A stretch of DNA of 64,000 nucleotides from NCBI RefSeq assembly GCF_003058225.1, contig NZ_QBUG01000001.1, forward strand, positions 1,178,001-1,242,000. Reading direction: 5' to 3'. The position numbers were made by a program, and so were the translations under genes. Shown piece after piece: positions 1 through 8,995 of this stretch (positions are counted from its first letter, which is position 1; every line of letters starts with the position of its first letter). Below the pieces are notes generated by a model. The model was given only the letters and a program-made list of their open reading frames with translations, was not told where the DNA came from and ran no database searches. The DNA is from Promicromonospora sp. AC04 (lineage in GTDB: Bacteria; Actinomycetota; Actinomycetes; Actinomycetales; Cellulomonadaceae).

Positions 1-897
1 CTGCTTCGAGAGGGTCGCGGCGACCTGGTCGGAGAAGGTCTGCCCGAGCTGGCGGTGGATCGAACGGTAGGCCTCGAGCGGGACGTTGTAGTTCTCCAGG
101 TAGCGCAGCTGGACGGCGAGCATGTTCAGTTGTTCCTGCGTCGGGCCGGCGGGCATGTCCCGGACGTACCGGCAGACCTCGTCGGCGATCGTCTCGGAGT
201 CCCAGATCTCGGCCAGGCGCGTGATCCGCTCGTAGACCGGGTACTCCCGCAGCCACTGGTCGAGCTCGTCGGCCAGGTTCGAGCCCGTCAGCCCGGCGTT
301 GAGCAGGGCCTCCTGGATGAAGGCGCGGGCGTTGTCCAGCGGGCTGGTGTCCCACTGGAGGAACACCGCGGCGTCGTGGTTGCCGTAGCCGGCGGTCAGC
401 GACACCGCTGTGACGTGCGCCGGCTCGGGCAACCCCTTCTTGAGGAAGGACAGCTCCATCCGGTACTGGATGACCAGGTCACGCGCGGGCCGGTCGCCGG
501 ACCTGTCCTCGTAGAGCACGAGCGCCTGCGGGGTCATGTCGAAGACGACGTCCCAGTCGTCGTGCCGGCTGGCCGAGGTGTCCACGGCGAAACGGTCGTC
601 GACGTGCGGGGTCGGCAGGGTGAAGGACCCACCAGCGTTCAGGGACCGGCGGGTGATCGGCGCGAGCGGGACGTGCGAGGTCGTGATGTCGTGCTGCGTC
701 GAGCTGTGCTTGACCTCGATGTCGTTCGTCATGGCGTAAGCCGTGTTGGTGGTCGTGTTGACCGGCCGGAGGCTCTCGTTGAGCAGGCCGGTCTTCTTGC
801 CGGACCCGGTCAGCTTCGAGGAGAAGAACTTCGGGTCGACTCTCTTGCTCGCCATGGCGGCCGTCGAGAGGTCGATGTCATCGAGCAGGATAGGCAT
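1..897 (-). CDS. Hypothetical protein, C-terminus beyond the window
   Basis: An open minus-strand frame runs from the ATG at 897 to the left edge without a stop, giving at least 299 codons. I do not recognise a family. The N-terminus (MPILLDDIDLSTAAM) is followed by a polar region with few hydrophobic stretches and no signal peptide, so the product is probably cytosolic. Reading toward the edge gives protein-like sequence such as LAEIWDSETIADEVCRYVRD. It is the most downstream minus-strand gene seen after the Clp-like ATPase at 1204-3180, with hairpins at 954-976 and 1056-1089 between them. The upstream region has only a weak purine-rich box, so the start is moderately certain. Confidence 0.6.
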   Translation of the reverse strand, partial: MPILLDDIDLSTAAMASKRVDPKFFSSKLTGSGKKTGLLNESLRPVNTTTNTAYAMTNDIEVKHSSTQHDITTSHVPLAPITRRSLNAGGSFTLPTPHVDDRFAVDTSASRHDDWDVVFDMTPQALVLYEDRSGDRPARDLVIQYRMELSFLKKGLPEPAHVTAVSLTAGYGNHDAAVFLQWDTSPLDNARAFIQEALLNAGLTGSNLADELDQWLREYPVYERITRLAEIWDSETIADEVCRYVRDMPAGPTQEQLNMLAVQLRYLENYNVPLEAYRSIHRQLGQTFSDQVAATLSKQ

Positions 898-1055
898 GAT
901 GTCGTCTTTCGTCGGCCGGGTAGGAGGCGGATCGCGAAGAGGGAGAGACCTTTGACCGCGCGGTCTTGACGCGGTCCGAACGGCCGGTCGACTGCCGCAG
1001 GCTGGCGCATCAGCCACGGTGGGTGGCGCCTGGTCAGACGTGCAGATTCCGGCAC

Positions 1056-1089
1056 GGACGCGGCCCGTCACAGATGCCGGACCGCGTCC
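1056..1089 (-). terminator. Hairpin downstream of the Clp-like ATPase gene
   Basis: GGACGCGG (1056-1063) and CCGCGTCC (1082-1089) form 8-bp arms around an 18-nt loop, just past the stop of the minus-strand ATPase gene at 1204. There is no clear T-tract. A second small hairpin (GACCGCG/CGCGGTC, 954-976) lies closer to the next gene. The 306 bases from 898 to 1203 hold nothing else I can support. Confidence 0.4.
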
Positions 1090-1203
1090 GTGTTTCTCTC
1101 GACCCACCCGTCAGGGGGCGTCAGACCCCTGAGCTCGGCAGTGGCGCAGCCATGCGGAGCCACCACGCGCTACCCGGGCGCGTGAGCGTCCGTCACCGTG
1201 GCT

Positions 1204-3180
1204 TCACTCCGTGGGTGAAGCGGGGGCAGGGGACGTCGACGACGACGCGGGATCGGCTGCGGGGATGCTGCTCGATAGGTCCTGCGGAGCGGGCGGGGAC
1301 ACGTTGACGTTGTGGGCCGTCATGAGCTGGTCCTCGATCCAGGCTCGGACGGCCCGACGAGCCGGACGTGCGCCCTGGGAGGCGACGTAGGTGGCCTCGG
1401 CGATGGCTCTCAGCTCGTCGTCGGGCATCTGGGCGGGCAGCCCCTGGGCAGCGCGGGGCTTCAGGGTGAGGATCCGCTCCCGCTGACGTAGGTAGTCGGC
1501 CGCCATGACGTCGCGGTAGGTGGGCTCGTCGATCGGGTTGAATCCCACGACGAGGGAGAACCGGGCCAGGAGCTCAGCGTCGAAGAAGTCGGCCAGCGCC
1601 TTGGTCAGGCTCTTGTTGGACACAGTCGTGGGCGCCGACCCGAATCCGGTGCGGTTACCGCTGAGCGACTCTCGTGCGGCGTTGGTCGTGCAGATGACCA
1701 GTGCCTTGGAGAAGTCCAGGAGCTTGCCGTGCGCGTTGCGGATGTAGCCCTCGTCGAAGGCAGACAGGAAGAGCCGTTGCACGGCCCTGTCGGCCTTCTC
1801 GAACTCGTCGAGCAGGACCACCCTGTGAGGGTTGGACTCCAGCGTGTCGAACGGGAGCTCCTGGTTGGAGTCCGAGCCGATGTAACCGGGAGGCGCGCCG
1901 ATGATCTTCGACGAGGACCACTGGGTGTGGTACTCGGCCATGTTGAGGATGATCGGCTCCATACCGGTCATCTGCTCGGCGATGATCTTCGCGGTCTCTG
2001 TCTTGCCCACGCCCGAGGCGCCGGCGAACATCCACGTCATGGGTGTCTTGGTGGGAAACAGGTCGAGCGACTCCCGGGCGAGGCGGTCGGTGAGCTTGTC
2101 GAGGATGTCGTCCTGACCGCGCAGTCTGCTGGTGAGCGTGGCGCGCAGCGTGGCGAGATTGAGCTCCTTGGGCTGCGCGTTGCCGGTCATGAGGCGGACC
2201 GCTACGTCGAGCACCCGGGTGCTGGTCAGCTGGATGGGCGAGATGGACCGCAGGGTCTGCGCCAGTGTGGTGTCGCCCTTGGTCTCCGCCTGGATGATGA
2301 GACGCTTCTGCTCCAGTACCCGGTCGGCCATCGCCCGGTCGAGCAGGGTGATGGCGTTGTCGGGACGGTGCTGCCCGGCTCGGGAGTGCGTCTCCGCGAC
2401 CCTGACCGTCTCGGCCAGGACGTCGTCGGAGATGCTGATCTGGTGGCGGTAGTGGCTCACCAGGCCCGGCCGGACAGATCGCAGCACGAGCTCCGTCTGC
2501 TCGGTCGTGAGCTCGTCGACGATCAGCCGCGTGAAGCGGCGGGAGAAGGCCGGGTCCTCGTCGAAGGCCCGGGACTCGTTGGTGGTGGTCGCTCCGATCA
2601 CCGACATGACGCCTCGCGCGAGGGCGGGCTTGAGGATCTGGGAGATCTTGCGGCCGGTCGAGTCACCGTGGCTGCCGGACCCGCCGGTGATTTGGTGGAT
2701 CTCGTCGATAAACAGGATGGCCTTGTTCCTGGGGTCGGATGCGAACTCGACGACCGCCTTGACCTTTTCCTCGAGCGCGCCGACGATGCCGGACCCGGCG
2801 ATGATGTTGGTGATCGGCAGCTCGTAGATCGTGTGGTCCCGCAGCTGATCCGGGATCAGGGTGTCGCCGAGCGCGATCCGGCGGGCGATGTCCTCGACGA
2901 TCTTTGTCTTGCCCACGCCGGCGGAACCCACCAGGAGTGCGTTGGGCTTGGTCGCGCTGATCGTGACCGAGAGGACCTGTTCGATGAGCGCATCGCGGAA
3001 CCGGGTCGGGTCGGCGTTCTTGAACTTCTCGTTGTAGTCGACGAGAAGTTCGGCGACAGCGTCATCGGCCCCCGCGGGTGGAGGTCCAGCAGGCGGGAAC
3101 CCTGGCGGGAGACCGCCGGAGCCGTTCTTGTCGTCGTCGGAACCACCCGACGTGAAGTTCGAAAGTCCCGAGAGTCCCAT
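1204..3180 (-). CDS. Double AAA+ ATPase of the ClpA/ClpB type
   Basis: A 658-residue protein with two AAA+ modules. The first has Walker A GSAGVGKTK near residue 83 and Walker B AILFIDEIH near 153. The second has Walker A GASGVGKTET near 387 and Walker B VVLLDEFEKAD near 458. It is shorter than chromosomal ClpA/ClpB, lacks the Clp N-domain (the first 40 residues are a Gly/Pro/Ser-rich linker) and shows no obvious ClpP-docking loop. It is probably an unfoldase or remodelling motor. A GAGGAGGA ribosome site precedes the ATG. It follows a VWA protein and a MoxR ATPase, which suggests a shared remodelling machine serving replication or maintenance. The specific role is unknown. Confidence 0.85.
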   Translation of the reverse strand: MGLSGLSNFTSGGSDDDKNGSGGLPPGFPPAGPPPAGADDAVAELLVDYNEKFKNADPTRFRDALIEQVLSVTISATKPNALLVGSAGVGKTKIVEDIARRIALGDTLIPDQLRDHTIYELPITNIIAGSGIVGALEEKVKAVVEFASDPRNKAILFIDEIHQITGGSGSHGDSTGRKISQILKPALARGVMSVIGATTTNESRAFDEDPAFSRRFTRLIVDELTTEQTELVLRSVRPGLVSHYRHQISISDDVLAETVRVAETHSRAGQHRPDNAITLLDRAMADRVLEQKRLIIQAETKGDTTLAQTLRSISPIQLTSTRVLDVAVRLMTGNAQPKELNLATLRATLTSRLRGQDDILDKLTDRLARESLDLFPTKTPMTWMFAGASGVGKTETAKIIAEQMTGMEPIILNMAEYHTQWSSSKIIGAPPGYIGSDSNQELPFDTLESNPHRVVLLDEFEKADRAVQRLFLSAFDEGYIRNAHGKLLDFSKALVICTTNAARESLSGNRTGFGSAPTTVSNKSLTKALADFFDAELLARFSLVVGFNPIDEPTYRDVMAADYLRQRERILTLKPRAAQGLPAQMPDDELRAIAEATYVASQGARPARRAVRAWIEDQLMTAHNVNVSPPAPQDLSSSIPAADPASSSTSPAPASPTE

Positions 3181-3286
3181 GACCGGGGTCCTCCTCTGGT
3201 GTGGGTTGCACGGTCACCGTGCGTGCCGAACAGGCACGTCCTCGGGCCGGCGAAGGTAGGTAGGAGAGCGCAGGTGCCTGGGCACG

Positions 3287-3327
3287 ACAGAAGGTGCCGT
3301 CCCGGTTCACCGGGCGGCACCTTCTGT
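3287..3327 (-). terminator. Long hairpin between the VWA gene and the Clp-like gene
   Basis: ACAGAAGGTGCCG(T)CCCGG pairs with CCGGG(C)GGCACCTTCTGT around a 4-nt loop, with one bulged base. It sits 16 bases past the VWA stop codon and about 110 bases before the next start. It probably terminates the upstream transcript, so the Clp-like gene would have its own promoter. Confidence 0.65.
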
Positions 3328-3342
3328 CGGCGCACGGCGCGG

Positions 3343-5028
3343 TCACAGGACCATGCCGAGGAGCTTCTGCTTGATGCTGGGGTCGATATGGCGCATACCG
3401 CGCGCGTACCGCTGAGCGGACTGGACCATGTCGTTCCAGTCCATGGCGGAACACGGTGCGTAGTAGAGGTTGACCGGGTGGTCGACGCGGGCCGACGGTG
3501 GGGGCCACTCGAAGTCGGTGATCATCAGCGAGAGCCGGCGACGACGTACAGGACTGGCATTGATGTAGTCCCAGACCTGACGGAACTGGGTGCCGCCGGA
3601 GACCTTGGGGACTCGGCGGAACTCCTTCCAGATCTGGCTCACCGACCTGTTCTGGACCTTCAGCATGACCTCCTGGGACAGGATGTGGCTGAAGGAGTTG
3701 AAGTACAGGTTGACGTTGAGCTTCTTGGCGACCTGGATGAGCATCATCACCGCCTCCTGGTAGTTCTTCTCGCTGATCGAGCCGGAGGTGTCGACGAAGA
3801 CGTGCAGGTCGGGCATGTAGCGCGTCGACGTGATCCGGCCCGGCTTGTTGAAGTCGTCCGGGTTGCGCCGGTTGGCTTTGGCGAAGCTGGTGCGCGAGCT
3901 GCGGAAGATGTTCTGCGAGCGGTTGACGGTGCCCATCCGCCTCAGCACCTTGGTCAGGTCCTTGACGAGGTCGACCTTGCTCGGCGGCTGCTTGCGGAAC
4001 GTCACCCGTGCCGAGCGGCCGCTGGGAATGCCGGGCCGGTTCCTGACCGCCTGCATCGCGGCCCTGGCCGCCACGCGCGGCAGCGCGGTGAGCCTGGACA
4101 GCGCCCGGTTCGAGACCACCTTGACGGGTGAGGCCAGCGACTGGTTGATGAGCCTCCACTCGGTCGTGACCTTGCCGTGCACAGCCCGGGCGTGGGCTTC
4201 GACGTTGACCAGGACCAGCGAGAGCGGGCAGAACAGCTCTCCCACGGTGAACGGCAGGACGCCGGTAGCAACGCTCGTACCGCTCTGGGAGGCGTGCTGA
4301 CGTTCCTGCTCCACGTAGAGCATGAGCATGTGGACGAGGACCCGTGCGAAAGAGCGTTCATCGTTCTGGTCGTTGTCGTCCTTGCGCAGCAGGAGGGACT
4401 CGGTGAGCCCGTTGAGCGAGAGCTTCGCGAAGTCCCCGAACAGCTTGCGCGTATCGGGTGGCAGCGACGAGCTCATGACCGAGGTCTGCTGGACGAGCCA
4501 CGCCTTGAAGTCGTTGAACGCAGCGCTGGACTGGAACCAGAATCCCAGTGTGTCGGGGTGGTAGGCGTAGGCCAGTGAGGCGAAGAACAGGCTGTCGTCG
4601 TGCGCGCCGCCGAGCAGTCCCTTGGCCGTTGGGATGACGTCGTCCTGGGCCGTGTAGAGCACGGTGGGTCCTGGCGCTGGCAGCTTGTTCCGGTGCCCCG
4701 CCTGGGCGGCGAACATCTCCCGCACCGGCAAGGAGGTGTTCTGGTCGAAGTTGACCAAGGTCTGACCGAGGAGCTCCTTGACGGCCTGCTCGCTCGCCGG
4801 CTGCACGGTCTCGCCGAGGCAGTCCAGGATGAGCGGCAGGATGTCGCCGGACAGATCGGCGCCCTGCGTGTTCGTGATGCGCACTGGTGACGCCGAGTTC
4901 AACGGGCGCAGCAGCGGATCGACCAGCGTCGCCTGCGCCGCGTTCAGGGGATCGTAGGCTCCGGTGCACGAGATCAGGTGCAGGGGGTCGAGCACAGCCG
5001 GCTTCTGATTGGTGACGGTGATCGTCAT
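3343..5028 (-). CDS. VWA (von Willebrand A) domain protein
   Basis: A 561-residue protein whose C-terminal third is a VWA fold with an intact metal-ion-dependent adhesion site: the DTSGS motif near residues 408-412, a Thr in GGTQFRQVW near 479, and an Asp in ITDFEW near 505. The N-terminal 350 residues are alpha-rich and unrecognised. VWA proteins beside a MoxR-family AAA+ ATPase (here the next gene upstream) are a known pairing, as in RavA-ViaA and CbbQ-CbbO, where the ATPase remodels a client through the VWA adaptor. The two genes are 59 bases apart on the same strand. The client cannot be read from sequence. Confidence 0.8.
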   Translation of the reverse strand: MTITVTNQKPAVLDPLHLISCTGAYDPLNAAQATLVDPLLRPLNSASPVRITNTQGADLSGDILPLILDCLGETVQPASEQAVKELLGQTLVNFDQNTSLPVREMFAAQAGHRNKLPAPGPTVLYTAQDDVIPTAKGLLGGAHDDSLFFASLAYAYHPDTLGFWFQSSAAFNDFKAWLVQQTSVMSSSLPPDTRKLFGDFAKLSLNGLTESLLLRKDDNDQNDERSFARVLVHMLMLYVEQERQHASQSGTSVATGVLPFTVGELFCPLSLVLVNVEAHARAVHGKVTTEWRLINQSLASPVKVVSNRALSRLTALPRVAARAAMQAVRNRPGIPSGRSARVTFRKQPPSKVDLVKDLTKVLRRMGTVNRSQNIFRSSRTSFAKANRRNPDDFNKPGRITSTRYMPDLHVFVDTSGSISEKNYQEAVMMLIQVAKKLNVNLYFNSFSHILSQEVMLKVQNRSVSQIWKEFRRVPKVSGGTQFRQVWDYINASPVRRRRLSLMITDFEWPPPSARVDHPVNLYYAPCSAMDWNDMVQSAQRYARGMRHIDPSIKQKLLGMVL

Positions 5029-5087
5029 GCTCTACTCCGTTTCTTCGACCGCAGCCGGGCGACGTCGCGCCGGCCGACCGGCGTCCG

Positions 5088-6320
5088 TCACAGGAACGCT
5101 GACAGGGCGGGCTTGACGCTGTTGGCGATCGCGGTGTCGCTGTCGATGAACGCCTCGAGGTTCTGGCGGTTGATCTGCTGGCCGGTCACCATCTCGAAGA
5201 GGGTTCGGGTGTGCTCTGCCTCGATCTGGTTCATGCCCTGGGCGAGCTGCTCGATCAGGCGCGCGTTGTCGTCGCTGTCCTTGAGGGCGTACAGCAGCGA
5301 ACCGGACTTCTCGTTGTCCGTGAGCAGGGCGATCTGGTCGGCGAGGTCAGTGACGGTGGTCGCTGCCTTGAGGCCGGCGTAGCAGTTCGGCTTGGGTACG
5401 TTGACTCGGAGGGGCTGGGGGCTTCCGGCACCCGAGGCGAGGTCTTCCGCGATCGCTGCGATGAGCTGGGTGGCGAAGAGGGTGTTGCCGACCTTGGCCT
5501 CGACGATCTCGTGCAGCTCGGTGCCCTCTCGTCCCTGGGTCTGGGTCGGGGTCTGGAGGTACTGCGCGAGCTGCTGCCGGTCGGCCTTGTTCAGCCACCT
5601 CGACAGGTTATCGATGGTGCGGGGCGTGGTGATCTGGTTCATCTCCTCGCCGGAGTCGAACAGCTCCGCCATGGTGACCGTGTCGTCGTCCTCGTCGTCG
5701 CTGCCGTCGGCCACGATGGCGCTCAGCGTGGACTTCTGGAAGACGAGGGCCGGGAACTGCGTCAGGACCTTCTTGACCCAGGGGTTGAGGTCGTCTCCGA
5801 GGATCTGGATCAGCGTCGGTGCGTCGGGCTCCACGTGGTAGATCGCGAAGCGCGACAGGCTGGCCTCGTCGAGCGTGGTCACGTTGCCCTTGTCGTTGCC
5901 GGCGACCATGAGGCGGACGTTCTGCGGCAGCTCGATGTGCCCCATCTTGCGCAGCGTGACCAGGGTCAGGGCACCGGAGGTGACGTCGGTGGAGGTGCGG
6001 TTGATCTCGTCGAGGAAGAGGATCGGCCACTCGCGCGGGTTGGCCAGCGCGTAGTCGATGACGTCCTGGATGACGTGGTGCGGGTAGAAGACCTGCGTGT
6101 AGGACTTGCCGTCGGCGGTGGGCACCAGACGCGCACCGGTCAGGTCCGCCTTGTCCGCGAGCTGGTTGACCGGGAGGACGAAGGCTCTGGTGCCCATGGA
6201 ATAGGCGAGGGCGTCGACGAAGGACGACTTGCCGATGCCGGGCTCGCCCATCAGGGCGGGGACGATCCCGACCTCCAGGTCCTGCTTGACGATTTCGGAG
6301 AGGGTGTCGGTGAACTTCAT
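5088..6320 (-). CDS. MoxR-family AAA+ ATPase
   Basis: I take the ATG at 6320 (MKFTDTLSEIV), preceded by AGAAGGA, rather than the upstream extension, giving 410 residues. Walker A is GEPGIGKSS near residue 24, Walker B is ILFLDEINR near 100, and sensor and arginine-finger regions follow (VRLMVAGNDKGN, SLSRFAIYHV). The early position of Walker A and the LDEINR signature are typical of MoxR proteins. It probably works with the VWA protein encoded just downstream as a chaperone-like pair. The C-terminal 150 residues are helical and specific to this protein. Confidence 0.8.
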   Translation of the reverse strand: MKFTDTLSEIVKQDLEVGIVPALMGEPGIGKSSFVDALAYSMGTRAFVLPVNQLADKADLTGARLVPTADGKSYTQVFYPHHVIQDVIDYALANPREWPILFLDEINRTSTDVTSGALTLVTLRKMGHIELPQNVRLMVAGNDKGNVTTLDEASLSRFAIYHVEPDAPTLIQILGDDLNPWVKKVLTQFPALVFQKSTLSAIVADGSDDEDDDTVTMAELFDSGEEMNQITTPRTIDNLSRWLNKADRQQLAQYLQTPTQTQGREGTELHEIVEAKVGNTLFATQLIAAIAEDLASGAGSPQPLRVNVPKPNCYAGLKAATTVTDLADQIALLTDNEKSGSLLYALKDSDDNARLIEQLAQGMNQIEAEHTRTLFEMVTGQQINRQNLEAFIDSDTAIANSVKPALSAFL

Positions 6321-6660
6321 GATCGAGGGCGTTCCTTCTGTGATGTGGCGATGGGAGGGGCTGGTTGCCCGAGCCGCCGCAGCAACCGGAACCGCGCGGG
6401 GCGCGAGGCATCCAGATGAGGTGGTGCCGATGCAGTGGGGCAGCGCCTGCGCGCGGTCTCGGACACCGGAGTCCGGGCGAGGTATCGACCGAGACGACCC
6501 GGAACACGACTGACGGACGTGGGCGGCTGCCGCCGGCCGCCACCCGATCGCGCTCCGCGCGATACAGGCTCTGGCCCGCGTCCTTGCCGCTACGAGCCAC
6601 CCGCGAACTGGTGTCGAGCGAGCGGGCACGCGACCGCTCGGAGAGCGTGCGGTGCGGGGG
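6321..6660. other. Intergenic stretch without a supported gene
   Basis: The 340 bases between the primase stop and the MoxR start hold no convincing ORF. They carry an imperfect GC-rich inverted repeat around 6519-6543 that could act as a terminator. I see no clear promoter. Confidence 0.4.
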
Positions 6661-7671
6661 TCAGGAATCCGGTGGCGCGGCGGCCTCGCGGTCGGCGACC
6701 AGGGCGGCGGCGCGGTCAAGGAGGAAGGGCCGGCCGTTGCGCCGTTGGCCGTGCTTGGGACGCGCAGGGATGATCTCCAGCGCCGCGCGGTAGAGCAGCC
6801 AGGCGATGTCGCTGGGCGAGTACTCGATACTCAGCGCGTTGTAGGCCCGTATCTGGGTCATCATCCAGGCGTGCAACGAGGCGAGGACGGAGAACTCCCA
6901 GCGGGACAGATCGTGGTCGAAGTCCTCCGGAGCCCGCAGCTGGTGGCGTGCGGTCGCCAGGGTCTGCTGGACGATCTCCTGGGCGTAGGGGATCTCCGGC
7001 ATCTCCACTGTCGTCTCGATGTCCGACGCAGAACCTGCCGCGGACTCGCGGGCCTTCGTCGCCAGCTCGGCGTAGAGGTCCTCGAACGAGGCGAATGCCG
7101 TCGGCCGGGACCGCGCGCCGGCGGACGCGACGATCTCCTCGGGTATCGGCCGGCGTGTCAGTGTCACCCAGTGGTCCAGGAGCAGCTCGTACCACCGATG
7201 CTCTTCCCGCAGCACACGCTTGGCCGCCGCGACGGGAAAGTCATGGAAGTTGCGTGGCAGGGCAGCCAGCAGGTGGAACCCCTTGCCGGACATGGACAGC
7301 TCGGAGTAGAGCGTGCCGGGCAGCCGGAGCAGGTCGGCCGCAACCTCAGGTGGGCAGCTGGGCTCGATGTCCAGGACGACCAGCCCGTCGGTCTGGGCTT
7401 GCAGGTAGAAGGCGTTGTTCGCCGCATCGGGGACGGCTCGCGTGAGCTCGTCCAGGGTGACCAGACAAGCCTCGTCCGTGGCCCAGGCGCCCCTGACCCG
7501 GCCCGTGCTAAGCAGGTGCCGGATGTCGACCGGCGCCTTGCGTGTCGGTGGCTTGTCGAGGTCGTCTCCGATCTGACCCGAGATGGTCCACCGGCGTGCG
7601 TCGGCGAGAGCTCGGATCGCTGGGTTTTCGTAGAACTGCGGGAACCAGGCATGGGGATCATCTGGGGTCAT
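6661..7671 (-). CDS. PrimPol/AEP-like primase
   Basis: A 336-residue protein resembling the catalytic half of archaeo-eukaryotic-type plasmid and phage primases. It has an acidic motif I (VVLDIEPS, D101 and E103) and a glycine-rich SGKGFH motif II with His133, the pattern seen in NrS-1-like primase-polymerases and bifunctional prim-pol domains. The region after residue 200 is probably a helical accessory domain. It lacks a fused helicase, which is encoded separately at 23908-25737. I infer that it makes primers for the family B polymerase of the same element. The third catalytic motif is not obvious, so activity is an inference. Confidence 0.6.
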   Translation of the reverse strand: MTPDDPHAWFPQFYENPAIRALADARRWTISGQIGDDLDKPPTRKAPVDIRHLLSTGRVRGAWATDEACLVTLDELTRAVPDAANNAFYLQAQTDGLVVLDIEPSCPPEVAADLLRLPGTLYSELSMSGKGFHLLAALPRNFHDFPVAAAKRVLREEHRWYELLLDHWVTLTRRPIPEEIVASAGARSRPTAFASFEDLYAELATKARESAAGSASDIETTVEMPEIPYAQEIVQQTLATARHQLRAPEDFDHDLSRWEFSVLASLHAWMMTQIRAYNALSIEYSPSDIAWLLYRAALEIIPARPKHGQRRNGRPFLLDRAAALVADREAAAPPDS

Positions 7672-7711
7672 CGCGGGTACGCCTTCGGTAGAGCCGGCCG
7701 TCGGGCGGGAA

Positions 7712-7756
7712 GACGAGACCCCGTACCGCGCGAACGCGAGTACATGGGGTCTCGTC
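7712..7756 (-). terminator. Hairpin terminator downstream of the ssDNA-binding-like gene
   Basis: GACGAGACCCC (7712-7722) pairs with GGGGTCTCGTC (7746-7756), and an inner GTAC/GTAC extends the stem. It starts 16 bases after the stop of the gene ending at 7772 and precedes the primase gene. Confidence 0.6.
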
Positions 7757-7771
7757 AGTGGTCGGCGTGGA

Positions 7772-8650
7772 TCAGCCCTCGTACGTGATCCCGGCCTGCG
7801 GAGCCTGGCCCGCGTTGCCCCACGGGCCTGCGCCGACGGCGGAGCCGGCGTCCTTCAGCCTCTCGTTCTCGGCCTGGAGACGAGCAAGCTTCTCCTCGAT
7901 CGTCTCTTCCGGGGCGGTGGGCGCAGCCGGGTCGACTACTGCCTTCTGGACCGGGACCTGCCAGGGGTCGGCCGCCGGTCCGGCCGCAGGCTGCGGAGCC
8001 GGGAAGGACAGACCGTCCTCGATCTCGCTACCGATCGACTCGTGCTGGGCGTCTGTGGCGGGCCGTGCCTCGGACGCCTGGACTGCACGCAGCGGGCTGT
8101 TGAGCACGATCCCGCGCGCGCGTAGCTCGTTGGCGTCGACACCGACGTTGTAGTAGCGGGGCTGCTCATGGACGATGACCTGGTCGAGAGCCAGCCCGCG
8201 GTTGCTGAAGTTCTTCGGCTTGTACACCCGCAGCACGAGCGTGACGTCAAGGCCCTGGGCGAGCTCCTGACCGGAGGTGTCCTGGTCGTAGGTGCCGTCG
8301 TCCTTGTCGGACGGGATCACGATCATCGGCAGGCTGCTGCCCCGCGAGTCGATCGAGTAGTTCGCACCGCTGTCAGGGTTTCGCTTCGAGGTGTAGCACC
8401 GCTCCGCGACGAACTGCTCCGCGAGGGTCGGATGGCCCGGGTCCGCGAGCTGGACCTCGGCCTCGGTGATGGTCGCGGTGGTGTGGGGCTTGCCGACGGG
8501 GTTCATGCCGTTGTTCACCCGGCGCTGGTCGCTCGCCGCGAGCTCCTTGCCCTCGATGAGACGCGCGAGCCGGGCGAACGCGAGCTTGCCGCGGACGAAG
8601 ACCGCCGTGCCTTCGGTGAGCTGGCTGGCTGAGACGGAGTAAGTGGTCAT
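7772..8650 (-). CDS. Possible OB-fold ssDNA-binding protein (gp2.5/DUF2815-like)
   Basis: A 292-residue protein, started at the ATG at 8650 behind GAAGGA. Residues about 150-180 (VTLVLRVYKPKNFSNRG then LALDQVIV) recall the end of the OB fold in phage T7 gp2.5/DUF2815-type ssDNA-binding proteins. The C-terminal third is Pro/Ala-rich with a short coiled coil (EETIEEKLARLQAENERL). The resemblance is weak and the acidic tail typical of gp2.5 is absent. The position next to the primase, and a promoter box shared with the partition and MobC operons (8724-8735), fit a replication role. If it is not an SSB, I have no other assignment. Confidence 0.35.
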   Translation of the reverse strand: MTTYSVSASQLTEGTAVFVRGKLAFARLARLIEGKELAASDQRRVNNGMNPVGKPHTTATITEAEVQLADPGHPTLAEQFVAERCYTSKRNPDSGANYSIDSRGSSLPMIVIPSDKDDGTYDQDTSGQELAQGLDVTLVLRVYKPKNFSNRGLALDQVIVHEQPRYYNVGVDANELRARGIVLNSPLRAVQASEARPATDAQHESIGSEIEDGLSFPAPQPAAGPAADPWQVPVQKAVVDPAAPTAPEETIEEKLARLQAENERLKDAGSAVGAGPWGNAGQAPQAGITYEG

Positions 8651-8723
8651 GGTGGTGCATTCCTTCGGTTGGTGGATCAGTGATCTGTCACGCTCTCGGA
8701 CCGGTTGGGACACATTGCCATTC

Positions 8724-8735
8724 GCCTATGTCATA
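8724..8735 (-). promoter_or_regulatory. TATGACATAGGC box upstream of the gene starting at 8650
   Basis: On the minus strand this reads TATGACATAGGC, identical over 12 bases to 34017-34028 and nearly matched at 46845-46856. Its proximal edge is 74 bases from the start codon, the same distance as in the partition operon. It overlaps a CTATG-T-CATAG dyad, and ATAGATCTAT follows at 8733-8742. It is probably a promoter core or operator. Confidence 0.5.
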
Positions 8736-8761
8736 GATCTATACATTAGACAGGAGCGGTG

Positions 8762-8995
8762 ATGGCCAGTAAAGGAGGACGACGGCATCACGCTCGGAGG
8801 GCGATAGCCGCGACCGGGCACGCACCAGCCGCCCAGGGCGTCACCCGGAGGCTGGACACGGGCAATGGAGCATGTCTCCGCCCGGGTCCGCGATGCACCG
8901 CTGGACCGGTCAGAGCCGGGCAGGCGCGCAGCCCCTCATCGGACACAGCGTGGGATCCGCACGTCTCGCCTCGCCGCCCGGATCAGCTCTGCTGA
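8762..8995 (+). CDS. Possible small basic protein, divergent from the gene at 8650
   Basis: A 77-codon plus-strand frame begins MASKGGRRHHARR behind AGGAG and shares the 8724-8750 dyad region with the minus-strand gene. The rest is low-complexity and the frame ends inside the palindrome at 8980-8998, so it may be spurious. If it is not a gene, the 463 bases from 8651 to 9113 hold only the promoter box, this palindrome and the hairpin at 9049-9077. Confidence 0.22.
   Translation: MASKGGRRHHARRAIAATGHAPAAQGVTRRLDTGNGACLRPGPRCTAGPVRAGQARSPSSDTAWDPHVSPRRPDQLC

Noticed and set aside
1729-4131. 800-codon plus-strand open frame
   Set aside because: It is antisense to the Clp-like ATPase and VWA genes, low-complexity and without motifs. 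It results from high GC and third-position bias.
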